Below are positions 28,047 to 37,960 of a stretch of 64,000 nt of DNA, in pieces. The translations under genes and the position numbers were made by a program. Source of the DNA: Bacteroidales bacterium UBA5507. GTDB lineage: Bacteria; Bacteroidota; Bacteroidia; Bacteroidales; Lentimicrobiaceae. Under the pieces are notes generated by a model. It did not search any database. It had not been told where the DNA came from and was given only the letters and a program-made list of their open reading frames with translations. Position 1 is the first letter of the stretch; each line of letters begins with the position of its first letter. The DNA is taken from assembly GCA_002426195.1 (NCBI GenBank), contig DIOT01000047.1:72291-136290 (forward strand), read 5' to 3'.

Positions 28047-30599
28047 TTAATTTTCGCTGATTATTTCATGTCCGGTTGGAGCATTTATTGTAATCTTAAG
28101 TTCGGGGTCGGATGGTTCATAATCAATTGTAATTACATCACCTTCATTAATTTTCGACCTAATGATCTCCTCAGCAAGTGCATCTTCAATATATTTTTGA
28201 ATTGCTCTCTTGAGTGGTCTGGCTCCAAATTGTGAATCCCATCCTTTTTCTACAATGAAGTCCTTAGCCTGTTCGGTTACATTCATAGTGTATCCCATAT
28301 CGTAAATACGGCCAAACAAGCTCTTGAGTTCGATGTCTATGATTTTATGAATATCATTACGTTCAAGTGAATCAAAGATTACAACATCATCAATACGGTT
28401 AAGGAATTCAGGTGCAAATGATTTTTTGAGTGCATTTTCAATGACTCCTGTGGCATATGAAGCACTTCCTGATAGCTTGGCAGTTGTGCTGAAACCTACT
28501 CCTTGTCCGAAGTCTTTCAACTGTCGTGAACCAATATTTGAAGTCATTATGATGATTGTATTCTTGAAGTCAACTTTACGTCCGAGACTATCAGTTAGAA
28601 TACCATCATCAAGTACCTGCAGCAGGATATGGAAAATATCGGGATGGGCCTTCTCAATCTCATCAAGCAAAACGATAGAGTAGGGCTTTCTCCTGACTTT
28701 TTCAGTTAACTGACCACCTTCTTCATATCCGACATATCCCGGAGGGGCACCAACCAACCTTGATACAGCGAATTTCTCCATATACTCGCTCATGTCAATT
28801 CTAACAAGTGCATCTTCAGTGTCGAAGAGATATTTAGCAAGAACTTTGGCAAGATGGGTTTTACCAACACCGGTTGGTCCGAGGAATATGAAAGTTCCTA
28901 TTGGCTTGTTTGGATCCTTAAGTCCTGCACGATTACGCCTTATAGCCTTTACTACCTTCCTGATTGCATCTGTTTGACCGATTACAGAACCGGCAAGGTC
29001 AGTCTCCATTGTTAAGAGACGTTCACTTTCATTTTGAGCAATTCTCTGAACAGGAACACCTGACATCATAGCAACTACTTCAGCTACGTTCTCTTCATTA
29101 ACCTGAACACGGTGAATTTTTGATTCTTCTTCCCAGCGTCTCTTGGCATTCTCAAGCTCAATCAAGAGTTTGCGTTCATTATCCCTGAATTTGGCAGCTT
29201 CTTCAAACTTCTGACTATGAATAGCCTTGTTTTTCTGCTTTTTAACTTCCTCAATACGGTTTTCAAGTTCAAGGATTTCTGCTGGAACCTGCATGTTTGT
29301 AATATGAACACGAGCCCCTGCTTCATCAAGAGCATCAATTGCCTTATCCGGTAAGTACCTGTCGGTTATATACCTGTTAGTGAGATTAACGCAAGCTTTG
29401 ATTGCTTCATTAGAATACTTTACAAGATGGTGATCCTCATATTTCTCCTTAATGTTGTTTAAAATCTCAACAGTCTCTTCGGTTGAAGTAGGATCTACCA
29501 GAATCTTCTGGAATCTTCTTTCAAGAGCACCGTCTTTCTCTATGTATTGCCTGTATTCATCAAGCGTTGTTGCACCGATGCACTGTATTTCGCCTCTGGC
29601 AAGAGCCGGTTTGAACATATTTGATGCATCGAGGGATCCTGATGCATTACCAGCCCCTACAATAGTATGTATTTCATCGATAAAAAGAATGATATCGCGA
29701 TTCTTTTCCAATTCATTGAGAACGGCTTTCATACGCTCTTCGAATTGTCCGCGGTATTTTGTACCTGCTACAAGTGAGGCAAGGTCGAGTGTAAAGATTC
29801 GTTTATTGAATAACACTCTCGAAACTTTGCGTGCAATTATCCGTAATGCCAGTCCTTCGGCAATAGCAGACTTACCAACGCCAGGTTCTCCGATAAGGAT
29901 AGGATTGTTTTTCTTTCTCCTTGAAAGAATCTGTGCGATTCGTTCAAGTTCCTTTTCTCTTCCGACGATTGGATCAAGACGGCCTTCTTCGCCCGCTTTG
30001 GTTAGGTCGCGTCCAAAATTATCAAGTACCGGAGTTTTGGACTTTGAATCAGCCGGTCTTCTTATTCCTGACGAACCATATGCCCTTCCTTCATCGTTAT
30101 CATCATCAGCAGGGCTGCCAGGTAATTCACTACGCGGTGAATCAAATGTTGAGGCATCATCATTATTCATAATGGATTTTAGCTCTTCTTTAATGGCGTT
30201 GTAATCAACTCCATACTGACGTAAAGCCCTTGAAACCAGATTATCCTCATCCTTTAAAATTGCAAGTAAAACATGCTCAGTTCCAATGAGTTCACTGTTA
30301 AACATCTTTGCTTCGAGATAGGTTAACTTCAAAGCTCGCTCAGCTTGTTTCACAAGTGGCAGATTCTCTGCCATTTTGTCGCGCTTGGTTGATACACTAA
30401 CTGCCTTTTCAATAACTCTGCGTAATTCAGGGACATCAACATTTAACAAATTCATGATTTGAATTGCCATACCTTCACCTTCCCTGATTATACCGAGCAG
30501 GAGATGCTCAACACCAATATAATCATTGCCTAAACGAAGCGACTCTTCGCGGCTATATGTAAGAACGTCTTTTACACGTTGTGAGAATTTTGCTTCCAT
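28047..30599 (-). CDS. clpC: ATP-dependent Clp protease ATP-binding subunit ClpC
   Basis: ClpC is an AAA+ unfoldase that feeds substrates to ClpP. From Met 30599 (MEAKFSQRVKDVLTYSREES) it has 850 residues; the frame to 30677 adds a basic stretch absent from the family. It has two N-terminal Clp-N repeats (1-150), AAA1 with Walker A GEPGVGKSA and Walker B ILFIDEIHT, a UVR/coiled middle region (KKQKNKAIHSQKFEEAAKFR), AAA2 with GPTGVGKTH and VLLDEIEKAH, and a ClpB-D2-type C-terminus. The ClpS adaptor is at 42125 in the same window. No ctsR/mcsA/mcsB genes are adjacent. It is divergent from gyrA across about 295 bp. Confidence 0.95.
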   Translation of the reverse strand: MEAKFSQRVKDVLTYSREESLRLGNDYIGVEHLLLGIIREGEGMAIQIMNLLNVDVPELRRVIEKAVSVSTKRDKMAENLPLVKQAERALKLTYLEAKMFNSELIGTEHVLLAILKDEDNLVSRALRQYGVDYNAIKEELKSIMNNDDASTFDSPRSELPGSPADDDNDEGRAYGSSGIRRPADSKSKTPVLDNFGRDLTKAGEEGRLDPIVGREKELERIAQILSRRKKNNPILIGEPGVGKSAIAEGLALRIIARKVSRVLFNKRIFTLDLASLVAGTKYRGQFEERMKAVLNELEKNRDIILFIDEIHTIVGAGNASGSLDASNMFKPALARGEIQCIGATTLDEYRQYIEKDGALERRFQKILVDPTSTEETVEILNNIKEKYEDHHLVKYSNEAIKACVNLTNRYITDRYLPDKAIDALDEAGARVHITNMQVPAEILELENRIEEVKKQKNKAIHSQKFEEAAKFRDNERKLLIELENAKRRWEEESKIHRVQVNEENVAEVVAMMSGVPVQRIAQNESERLLTMETDLAGSVIGQTDAIRKVVKAIRRNRAGLKDPNKPIGTFIFLGPTGVGKTHLAKVLAKYLFDTEDALVRIDMSEYMEKFAVSRLVGAPPGYVGYEEGGQLTEKVRRKPYSIVLLDEIEKAHPDIFHILLQVLDDGILTDSLGRKVDFKNTIIIMTSNIGSRQLKDFGQGVGFSTTAKLSGSASYATGVIENALKKSFAPEFLNRIDDVVIFDSLERNDIHKIIDIELKSLFGRIYDMGYTMNVTEQAKDFIVEKGWDSQFGARPLKRAIQKYIEDALAEEIIRSKINEGDVITIDYEPSDPELKITINAPTGHEIISEN

Positions 30600-30893
30600 T
30601 AGTTTTTCTTTCTTTTTCGTTGACTGCTTCTTGTTTTTTGCGAACCTTCCTGATGCCTCAACTACAGTAATTAACAAAATTCAAAAACTATAGTTGTTAC
30701 CTTATTTTACTAAAACATAATGCTTTTGTCAAAATTACAAAAGTTTTAGAGGTAAACACAAATACAATGCCGATTAAGAAAAATAAGGAAATTATACCTA
30801 TTTTGACAGGTACTTTTGTCCCATCGTATCGGAAAAATTCCTATCTTCGTAACCACTTTTGGAACTAAAATTATACTAATATATTAACTTAAA

Positions 30894-33545
30894 ATGGAAA
30901 ATCAGGCTAACGGAGAAAAAGTAGTTAAAGTCAACATTGAAAATCAAATGAAGTCGGCATATATCGACTATTCAATGTCGGTTATTGTGTCGAGAGCTCT
31001 TCCCGATGTAAGAGATGGAATGAAGCCTGTTCATCGGAGAGTGTTGTTCGGAATGCTTGAGCTTGGAGTTTTATCAAACCGTTCATATAAAAAAAGTGCC
31101 AGAATAGTAGGGGAGGTCCTCGGTAAGTATCATCCCCATGGCGATTCTTCAGTGTATGAGGCTATGGTGCGTTTGGCACAGGAATGGTCTCTGCGTTATC
31201 CTTTGGTTGATGGACAGGGTAATTTTGGTTCAATCGACGGTGATAGTGCAGCTGCAATGAGGTATACAGAAGCGAGACTTAGAAAGATCGCTGAAGAAAT
31301 GCTGGCCGATATCAATAAAGACACAGTTGATTTCCAGCTAAACTTTGATGATTCTCTTGAAGAACCTACTGTTTTACCGGCAAGAATCCCTCAGTTATTA
31401 ATTAACGGAGCTTCAGGTATCGCTGTCGGTATGGCAACAAATATGCCACCACATAATCTTTCGGAAGTTGTTGACGGGATCGTTGCATATATTGATAATC
31501 CTGAAATTACGATTCCCGAATTAATGAAATATATTAAGGCTCCTGATTTTCCAACAGGCGGAATCATTTACGGTTATGAAGGTGTAAAAGAGGCATTCGA
31601 AACCGGAAGAGGCAGAATCTTGATGAGAGCCGAAACAAAAATTGAAACTGACGATGCTGGTAGAGAAAGTATAATTGTTACTGCAATACCATATCAGGTT
31701 AATAAGGCTGATATGATTAAAAAGACAGCCGACCTCGTTAATGACAAGAAAATTGAAGGCATTTCTGACATAAGGGACGAATCAGATCGCACTGGGATGC
31801 GAATTGTTTATGAACTTAAAAGAGATGCAATTACTGACGTTGTCTTAAACAAGCTGTTCCAGTATACTCAGTTACAGACTTCATTCAGTGTTAATAATAT
31901 TTGTTTGGTAAAGGGCAGGCCTATGCTCCTTAACCTTAAACAACTGATTTTCTATTTTGTAGAGCACAGGCATGAAGTTGTGGTAAGACGTACTCAGTTT
32001 GAACTCACTGAGGCTGAAAAACGTGCCCACATTCTTGAAGGATTGTTGATTGCCCTCGATCATATAGATGAGGTGATTGCTCTTATCAGGGCTTCTAAAA
32101 CTCCTGAAGAGGCTAGAACCGGATTGATTGAGAAGTTCACTCTCACAGAAATCCAGGCAAGGGCCATTCTTGATATGCGCTTGCAAAGACTTACCGGTCT
32201 TGAAAGAGATAAGATTAAGGAAGAGTATCAGGAGCTGATGAAAATGATTGATTATTACAAAGCAGTTCTTGCCAGTCAACCAATGAGAATGGAGATTATC
32301 AAGAATGAAATGCTGGAAATTAAGGCAAACTACGGTGATGAGCCAAGGACTAATATTATTTATAATGCCAGCGATTTCAGAATTGAAGATACTATTGCCG
32401 ATGAAGACGTTGTGATTACAATATCTCATATGGGTTATATTAAGCGTACTCCTCTTACAGAATACAGAAGACAAAATAGGGGAGGCCGTGGTGCAAAAGG
32501 CTCTGATATCAGGGATGAAGATTTCATTGAATTTGTATATATTGCTTCGGCTCATGATTATATGCTGTTCTTCACTGAAAAGGGTAAAGCATATTGGTTA
32601 AGAGTTTTCGAAATCCCGGAAGGTACAAAACAGTCAAAGGGCAGGGCTATCCAGAATATAGTTCAGCTTGATGCAGATAACAGGGTTAAGGCAATTTTGA
32701 ATGTGAAAGACCTTAAGAATCAGGATTTCATCGAAAACAATTATATTATCCTCTGCACTAAGAAAGGTGTTATCAAGAAGACTTCATTAGAAGCTTATTC
32801 CCGCCCACGCCAAAATGGTATAAATGCCATTACAATTCGTGAAGGTGACCAATTGCTTGAAGCAAGATTGACTAACGGAAGCAATGAAGTTATAATGGCA
32901 CTTAAGTCGGGTAGGGCTATTCGTTTTAACGAGAGAGATGTTCGTCCGATGGGTAGAAATGCTTCAGGTGTTAGAGGCGTAATGCTTAATAATGAGGAGG
33001 ATGAGGTAGTTGGCATGATCTGTATGGAAAATGACAGCTATGATATTCTTGTAGTTTCTGAGAATGGTTATGGCAAGAGGTCGAAACTCGATGATTACCG
33101 TATAACCAAGAGAGGTGGAAAAGGTGTCAAAACTATAAATATTACCGAGAAAACAGGAAACCTTATTTCAATTGATTCTGTGACCGACAAAGATGACCTG
33201 ATGATCATCAACCGGTCGGGTTTGTTAATTAGAATGGCTGTTTCTGATTTACGGGTAATGGGTCGTGCAACTCAGGGAGTAAGGTTAATCTCATTAAGGG
33301 ACAATGACCAGATTGCCGCCGTTACGAAAGTTGATGAAGACCCGACTGAGAATGATGAATTAGAGTCAACTGATATCGTTCAGGATTCAACTTCAGTTTT
33401 GCAGTCAGATGAGCCATTATTATCAGAAGAAGAGATGCAGGATGAGGAAATATTAGATGACGAAGAAGAGGAAATAGATGAGGAAATCATTGAAGATGAA
33501 GACGAAACGGAGAATGACGAAGAAAATCCGGATATTGATTTATAA
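30894..33545 (+). CDS. gyrA: DNA gyrase subunit A
   Basis: GyrA is the breakage-reunion subunit of the A2B2 topoisomerase that introduces negative supercoils. The 883 residues show catalytic Tyr124 in AAMRYTEARL and the quinolone region KYHPHGDSSVYEAM, with Ser85 and Glu89 aligned to E. coli Ser83 and Asp87. These look like the sensitive form, with no common resistance substitution. A GyrA-box version QNRGGRG begins the beta-pinwheel domain, which is followed by GyrA repeats. The last 75 or so residues are extremely acidic (DEEEEIDEEIIEDEDETEND), as often seen in Bacteroidota. Upstream, TACTTTTG (30810-30817) and TATCTTCG boxes are candidate promoters. The following TPR gene has its own promoter. 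Confidence 0.96.
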   Translation: MENQANGEKVVKVNIENQMKSAYIDYSMSVIVSRALPDVRDGMKPVHRRVLFGMLELGVLSNRSYKKSARIVGEVLGKYHPHGDSSVYEAMVRLAQEWSLRYPLVDGQGNFGSIDGDSAAAMRYTEARLRKIAEEMLADINKDTVDFQLNFDDSLEEPTVLPARIPQLLINGASGIAVGMATNMPPHNLSEVVDGIVAYIDNPEITIPELMKYIKAPDFPTGGIIYGYEGVKEAFETGRGRILMRAETKIETDDAGRESIIVTAIPYQVNKADMIKKTADLVNDKKIEGISDIRDESDRTGMRIVYELKRDAITDVVLNKLFQYTQLQTSFSVNNICLVKGRPMLLNLKQLIFYFVEHRHEVVVRRTQFELTEAEKRAHILEGLLIALDHIDEVIALIRASKTPEEARTGLIEKFTLTEIQARAILDMRLQRLTGLERDKIKEEYQELMKMIDYYKAVLASQPMRMEIIKNEMLEIKANYGDEPRTNIIYNASDFRIEDTIADEDVVITISHMGYIKRTPLTEYRRQNRGGRGAKGSDIRDEDFIEFVYIASAHDYMLFFTEKGKAYWLRVFEIPEGTKQSKGRAIQNIVQLDADNRVKAILNVKDLKNQDFIENNYIILCTKKGVIKKTSLEAYSRPRQNGINAITIREGDQLLEARLTNGSNEVIMALKSGRAIRFNERDVRPMGRNASGVRGVMLNNEEDEVVGMICMENDSYDILVVSENGYGKRSKLDDYRITKRGGKGVKTINITEKTGNLISIDSVTDKDDLMIINRSGLLIRMAVSDLRVMGRATQGVRLISLRDNDQIAAVTKVDEDPTENDELESTDIVQDSTSVLQSDEPLLSEEEMQDEEILDDEEEEIDEEIIEDEDETENDEENPDIDL

Positions 33546-33559
33546 TTTTGGCCCGTATA

Positions 33560-33590
33560 TTGTTATGAACAAATAAACAACATACATTTG
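33560..33590 (+). promoter_or_regulatory. Bacteroidota-type promoter for the TPR protein gene
   Basis: TTG (33560-33562), 20 bp and the perfect -7 box TACATTTG (33583-33590) lie 36 bp before the ATG at 33627, separating this gene from gyrA. Confidence 0.7.
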
Positions 33591-33626
33591 CCGACTAAAT
33601 AAAGATAATCTTTAGAAACAAAAAAA

Positions 33627-34766
33627 ATGAAAAAATTAACTGTAGTTTTTATTCTATTATTCGCAATGGGTAGTGCTTTCGGACAAAAAGCATTAAGAAC
33701 CACAGCATTTAACTATTTGCGTAAAGGACAATTGGATAAGGCTTTGGAAAGCATTGAACCAACTGTTTCTGATCCGACCACAATGAGTGACCCAAAGACA
33801 TGGTTCTACAGAGGCAATATCTTTCTACAGATACACATGAGCGAAAATCCTGATTATAAAAACCTTGACCAGGATGCACTTACAAAAGCCTACCAATCAT
33901 ATCAGAAAATGTTGGAGCTAGATACCAAAAAGGAGTATTACACTGAGGCAATACAAAACATGCTGGTAGTAAGTGAACAGCTTTATAATCAAGGTGTACA
34001 GGAGTTCCAGAATGCTAAATACAACGAAGCAATGAGTGCTTTTGAGCAAGCTATAGCAGTTTCAGCTTCTTATGGTTCAATTGACACACTGGCAATCTTT
34101 AACGCCGGTCTTTCTGCTGAAAATGCAAAAAACAATGCCAAGGCTATTGAGCACTATTCAAAAGTTATTGAGTTAAATTACCCTCAACCATTGATTTATA
34201 GCTCTTTAGCTAATGTTTATTTAGCTGAAAAGGACACTACAAAAGCTTTTGACGTTATAAAACAAGGTAGAACCAAGTATCCACAGGAATTCGCACTTCT
34301 TATTACAGAAACCAACATGTATCTGGGTTCAGGAAAAACTGAATCAGCAATGGCAAACCTTCAGGAAGCTGTTAAAACTGATCCTTTAAATCCAACAATT
34401 CATTATGCTGTAGGTGCTTCATACGACCAGATGGGAAATAAAGAAGAAGCAATTAAAGCTTATAATAAGGCAATTGAGCTAAAACCAGATTATTTTGAGC
34501 CAAACTATAACTTAGGTGCTCTTTATGTTAATAAAGCCGCTTCAATTATTGATGAAGCCAATAAGTTGAAACTTAATGACCCGAATTATGATGTGATGAA
34601 AGCTGATGCTGATAAATTGTTAGAACAATCATTGCCTTATCTTGAAGTAGCAACCCAACTTGATCCGAAAGACCAAAGTACATTATTAGCTCTGAAAGAA
34701 ATTTATACTCGTTTGAGTATGTACGAAAAATTAAAAGAAGTTAACCAAAAATTATCTGAACTTTAA
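33627..34766 (+). CDS. Secreted tetratricopeptide-repeat protein
   Basis: This 379-residue protein has signal peptide MKKLTVVFILLFAMGSAFGQ and about six to seven TPR units covering residues 25-370. They include AFNYLRKGQLDKALESIEP, YNQGVQEFQNAKYNEAMSAF, FNAGLSAENAKNNAKAIEHY, YAVGASYDQMGNKEEAIKAY and NYNLGALYVNKAASIIDEAN. TPR arrays bind other proteins; a periplasmic scaffold role is likely but the partner is unknown. It has a promoter and a terminator of its own, so it is monocistronic. Nothing appears broken. Confidence 0.85.
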   Translation: MKKLTVVFILLFAMGSAFGQKALRTTAFNYLRKGQLDKALESIEPTVSDPTTMSDPKTWFYRGNIFLQIHMSENPDYKNLDQDALTKAYQSYQKMLELDTKKEYYTEAIQNMLVVSEQLYNQGVQEFQNAKYNEAMSAFEQAIAVSASYGSIDTLAIFNAGLSAENAKNNAKAIEHYSKVIELNYPQPLIYSSLANVYLAEKDTTKAFDVIKQGRTKYPQEFALLITETNMYLGSGKTESAMANLQEAVKTDPLNPTIHYAVGASYDQMGNKEEAIKAYNKAIELKPDYFEPNYNLGALYVNKAASIIDEANKLKLNDPNYDVMKADADKLLEQSLPYLEVATQLDPKDQSTLLALKEIYTRLSMYEKLKEVNQKLSEL

Positions 34767-34825
34767 GCCTGGACAAGTATCTAAGCTTTGAGTTAAGTAC
34801 GGATAAATAATTACATTAAAAGCTT

Positions 34826-34855
34826 AAAAGCCGGGTTTAGAATCCGGCTTTTTTA
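34826..34855 (+). terminator. Rho-independent terminator after the TPR gene
   Basis: The stem AAAAGCCGG / CCGGCTTTT with a 9-base loop is followed by a T run. Confidence 0.9.
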
Positions 34856-35151
34856 ATTGATATAATATCTGAATAATTTGCGTTATGTCAAATAGGGTAT
34901 TCTATCATGTCTTCCACTTCTTTTATCTGTTGTGGATAATTTCGTAGCTGAATGACCCATTATCTGCAAATTAAAGTGCATGGTAGCTATCTTAACAGAA
35001 GAATTTGTATGCTGTGGGATTCAGGAATTGCTTGTCAAGCCAATAATAAATTATTATTAGAAATGGTGTTAGTATCATCAATGAAGCTGTTAATGAGTTC
35101 ATATTGATATACGCTTTATCTGGTATGACTATTTAATTATCTTTGAACCGT
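34856..35151. other. Intergenic stretch without recognised features
   Basis: About 300 AT-rich bases lie between the TPR terminator and the branching-enzyme promoter. I see no ORF of note, no repeat array and only an 8-bp AT hairpin (TAATAATA / TATTATTA near 35041-35061). A TATCTTTG box at 35138-35145, 19 bp after TTTA, could be a second promoter for the downstream gene. Confidence 0.5.
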
Positions 35152-35182
35152 TTTGACTGTTGTTTGTTTGGCAATAACTTTT
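35152..35182 (+). promoter_or_regulatory. Promoter candidate for the branching-enzyme gene
   Basis: TTTG (35152-35155), 19 bp and TAACTTTT (35175-35182, one mismatch to TAnnTTTG). The ATG at 35193 is only about 10 bp downstream, so the leader would be very short. The upstream TATCTTTG at 35138 is an alternative. Confidence 0.45.
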
Positions 35183-35192
35183 AGACATCTAT

Positions 35193-37208
35193 ATGCAAAA
35201 TCCAATTCCTTTACTCGTTGAACGCGATCCTTGGTTAACTCCTGTAACAAGTTATGTTATAGATCGCATTAACAGGTTTTATAGCAGGTTGAATGGTATA
35301 GAGCAAAATTTCAACTCAATAGCGGATTTTTCTGATAGATATAAGTATCTGGGTATCAACTTCGACGAATCGCAAAACGGTTGGTACTATCGTGAATGGG
35401 CTCCTGAAGCCTATGGTCTGTTCCTTGCAGGTGACTTTAATGACTGGAACAACCGCTCCCATCCACTTAAGAAAGATGATGACGGTGTATGGGAAATTTT
35501 CCTTGATTACGACATATATAAGGACCGTTTTGTCCATGGTAGTAAGATTAAGGTGTGGATTGAAGCAAAAAATGGATTTTTGCCACGCATTCCAGGCTAT
35601 ATAACACGGGTAATTCAGGATGATGATACTAAGAATTACTCAGGTCAGCTATGGTTTAATAAATTCGAATGGGACTCCCCTGCTGAACAGCATAAAATCT
35701 CCAAACCTCTGTATATCTATGAATGCCACATAGGTATGGCACAGGAAAAGGAAGGTATTGGCACTTATAAAGAATTTGCCAATAATAACCTGCCATGGAT
35801 TAAGGAGCTGGGATACAACGCAATACAAGTAATGGCCATTCAGGAACACCCCTATTACGGGTCTTTTGGGTATCATGTTTCGAATTTCTTCGCTCCTTCC
35901 TCTCGTTTTGGGACACCCGAAGAACTGAAATACCTTGTTAATAAGGCTCATAATATGGGAATTTCAGTAATTATGGACATAGTCCACTCCCATACTGTGA
36001 AGAATGTAAATGAGGGCCTTAATCAATTTGACGGATCGGAAACACAGTATTTTCATTCAGGTGACCGGGGTATTCATCCTCAGTGGGACTCCCTGCTGTT
36101 TGATTATGGGAAAACTGAGGTCATGAGATTCTTGTTGTCGAATATAAAATACTGGATTGAAGAGTTTCGGTTTGATGGATTCCGCTTTGATGGTGTAGGT
36201 TCAATGATGTATTTTCATCATGGTAATATTCAGATTAACGGTCCGTTGGACTATTTCATAAATGGAGCTGAATGGGACGCAATAACATATCTTCAGCTTG
36301 CGAATTATCTTGTAAAGCAAATTAATCCGAATGCGGTTACTATTGCTGAAGATGTAACAGGAATGCCAGGATTAACATTTCCCATTGAAGATGGTGGAAT
36401 TGGATTCGATTACAGGCTCGGAATGGGTATCCCCGACTTCTGGATTAAACTACTTAAGGAAACAAGGGATGAAGACTGGAGCGTTCATGAAATATGGAAG
36501 GTATTGAATGACAGAATACCCGGAGTTAATACAATTGCTTATGCAGAATCACACGACCAGGCATTAGTTGGTGATAAAACCCTGGCCTTCTGGTTGATGG
36601 ATAAATACATGTACTTCCATATGGGCGTTGAGGATGACAATATAGTAATTGACAGAGGCATAGCTCTACATAAGATGCTAAGGTTTTTAACTCTTACATT
36701 GGGTGGGCAAGCATATCTCAATTTCATGGGAAATGAATTCGGGCATCCTGAATGGATTGATTTTCCAAGGGAAGGAAATAACTGGAGCTATTTCTATGCA
36801 AGAAGGCAGTGGTCGTTAAAAGATAATACAGATCTGAAGTACCACTATTTGTCGGATTTTGACAAAGCAATGATAAGCTTATCGAAAGAAAAAGGTATTC
36901 AGGATTATGAATTTGCTGATCAACTGAATCTTGATGAGACAAACAAGACGATAATTTTCAGTAAAAATTCACTAATTTTTGTTTTTAACTTTCATCCTTC
37001 AAAAAGTATATTTGATTATAGTTTTAATGTGTCTTTTCCCGGAACATATAGAATCGTTCTTTGTTCTGATAGTAAAAAATTCGGAGGACAAGGAAGGATT
37101 GATGAGTTAATGGAATATCCGACTTTTTATAATGAAGAACTTAATAAAAACACATTAAGGATATATTTAACTCAAAGGACAGCAATAGTGCTTGAAAGAA
37201 AAATGTAG
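35193..37208 (+). CDS. glgB: 1,4-alpha-glucan branching enzyme, eukaryotic-type GH13_8
   Basis: Branching enzyme cuts alpha-1,4 glucan and reattaches it in alpha-1,6 linkage to make glycogen. The 671 residues hold a CBM48 domain (about 55-150, FLAGDFNDWNNRSHPL), a GH13 barrel with nucleophile Asp333 (FRFDGVGSMMY), acid/base Glu386 (TIAEDVTG) and Asp455 (AESHDQALVGDKTLAFWLMD), and an all-beta C-terminus. The motifs AESHDQALVGDKT, VIDRGIALHKM and YLNFMGNEFGHPEWIDFPR are those of animal, fungal and plant-like enzymes (subfamily GH13_8), not the E. coli GH13_9 type. The gene is not clustered with other glycogen genes. No signal peptide; cytoplasmic. Confidence 0.92.
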   Translation: MQNPIPLLVERDPWLTPVTSYVIDRINRFYSRLNGIEQNFNSIADFSDRYKYLGINFDESQNGWYYREWAPEAYGLFLAGDFNDWNNRSHPLKKDDDGVWEIFLDYDIYKDRFVHGSKIKVWIEAKNGFLPRIPGYITRVIQDDDTKNYSGQLWFNKFEWDSPAEQHKISKPLYIYECHIGMAQEKEGIGTYKEFANNNLPWIKELGYNAIQVMAIQEHPYYGSFGYHVSNFFAPSSRFGTPEELKYLVNKAHNMGISVIMDIVHSHTVKNVNEGLNQFDGSETQYFHSGDRGIHPQWDSLLFDYGKTEVMRFLLSNIKYWIEEFRFDGFRFDGVGSMMYFHHGNIQINGPLDYFINGAEWDAITYLQLANYLVKQINPNAVTIAEDVTGMPGLTFPIEDGGIGFDYRLGMGIPDFWIKLLKETRDEDWSVHEIWKVLNDRIPGVNTIAYAESHDQALVGDKTLAFWLMDKYMYFHMGVEDDNIVIDRGIALHKMLRFLTLTLGGQAYLNFMGNEFGHPEWIDFPREGNNWSYFYARRQWSLKDNTDLKYHYLSDFDKAMISLSKEKGIQDYEFADQLNLDETNKTIIFSKNSLIFVFNFHPSKSIFDYSFNVSFPGTYRIVLCSDSKKFGGQGRIDELMEYPTFYNEELNKNTLRIYLTQRTAIVLERKM

Positions 37209-37343
37209 ATCAGATAAATTTGCAAAATTGAAAGTGAATATTAACAGTGAAATAATTGTAGGAGTTAATAAAATTTAACATATAGCTATTGTGATTCTAA
37301 CAATTTCTATCATAATATTGCATAACAGTAACAATACTCATAT

Positions 37344-37637
37344 ATGGAACGTAAACGATTGGTTGTCAGTTATAACAATGTAACCCCTGAAGTAATGGAT
37401 GCAATAAGAAAAAAGTATCCCCTGGGTTATACCAACCATGTCATAAAAGTCAAAACCAAGGGGGAAGACTTTTTTTATGCTATAACGGTTGACACTGATG
37501 AGGCCAGTTATCTTATAAAAGTACCTGTTAAGATAGATACAAAAGGGATATCTGATGATGATGCATTAGAAGATATCAATGATGAAAAAGAGGAAGATAC
37601 TTTTACCGAACCAGAACCAATAGAACCTGAAGAATAA
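37344..37637 (+). CDS. Small acidic-tailed protein of unknown function
   Basis: This 97-residue protein has a basic, compact N-terminal part (MERKRLVVSYNNVTPEVMDA, IRKKYPLGYTNHVIKVKTK) and a run of acidic residues from about 75 onward (EDINDEKEEDTFTEPEPIEP). It has no signal or membrane segment. The folded part looks conserved in kind with small Bacteroidota cytosolic proteins, but I cannot name a family. It follows the branching-enzyme gene after 135 bp and faces the putative RNA gene tail to tail. Confidence 0.65.
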   Translation: MERKRLVVSYNNVTPEVMDAIRKKYPLGYTNHVIKVKTKGEDFFYAITVDTDEASYLIKVPVKIDTKGISDDDALEDINDEKEEDTFTEPEPIEPEE

Positions 37638-37641
37638 ACCT

Positions 37642-37688
37642 TATAAAAACAAGAAAGGAAACTACTCTTCACAAGTGGTTTCCTTTCT
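37642..37688 (-). terminator. Rho-independent terminator of the minus-strand RNA unit
   Basis: The 11-bp perfect stem AGAAAGGAAAC / GTTTCCTTTCT (37652-37662 with 37678-37688) is followed on the minus strand by TGTTTTTAT. On the plus strand the hairpin is followed by GATTCACAA, with no T run, so it works for minus-strand transcripts only. Confidence 0.8.
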
Positions 37689-37956
37689 GATTCACAACCA
37701 ATCGTAACTGGATGTAAACCTCAGGTTATTGTTTCGGTGCTCGCAACCATCTGTTTCGTAAAACAAACCGTTGTTTACTTTTTTAGTCCTCACTTAGCAG
37801 TGATTTCTAACAAGTCAGGTTCTTTGTTTTCCGGATTAAAGGTTAACTTTTTAGGGCCACTTCAATTAATCCTGTGAAAACCTTTCAGATAATTAAGTTT
37901 CCTTTCGGCCTTTTACTAACTTACTCGCCTGATTCTCACCGTATCGTTCGCCTGAT
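37644..37956 (-). ncRNA. Candidate structured non-coding RNA, family not recognised
   Basis: A minus-strand unit of about 310 nt begins 6 bp after a strong promoter and ends at a Rho-independent terminator. No reading frame of note crosses it on either strand. Visible structure includes a bulged hairpin of 11 bp (37859-37898) capped by TGAAA/TTTCA, a TCACT-GCTA-AGTGA hairpin, a TGTTT-TACG-AAACA tetraloop hairpin, and AACC-TGA-GGTT. The 5' end carries two direct copies of ATCAGGCGA (37948-37956 and 37925-37933). One arm of the long hairpin (37866-37872) can instead pair with 37833-37839 over 7 bp, so two folds compete. It lacks the GAGGAAAGUCC core of RNase P RNA, a tmRNA tag and alanine acceptor, and the SRP GGAAG loop. 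A protein-coding role seems unlikely; regulatory or 6S-like roles are open. Confidence 0.6.
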
Positions 37957-37960
37957 GTAT

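Noticed and set aside
37644..37956. RNase P RNA, tmRNA, SRP RNA or group II intron in the RNA unit
   Set aside because: No GAGGAAAGUCC core, no tag ORF or alanine-acceptor ends, no GGAAG/SRP loop, and no domain V hairpin. The family is left open.
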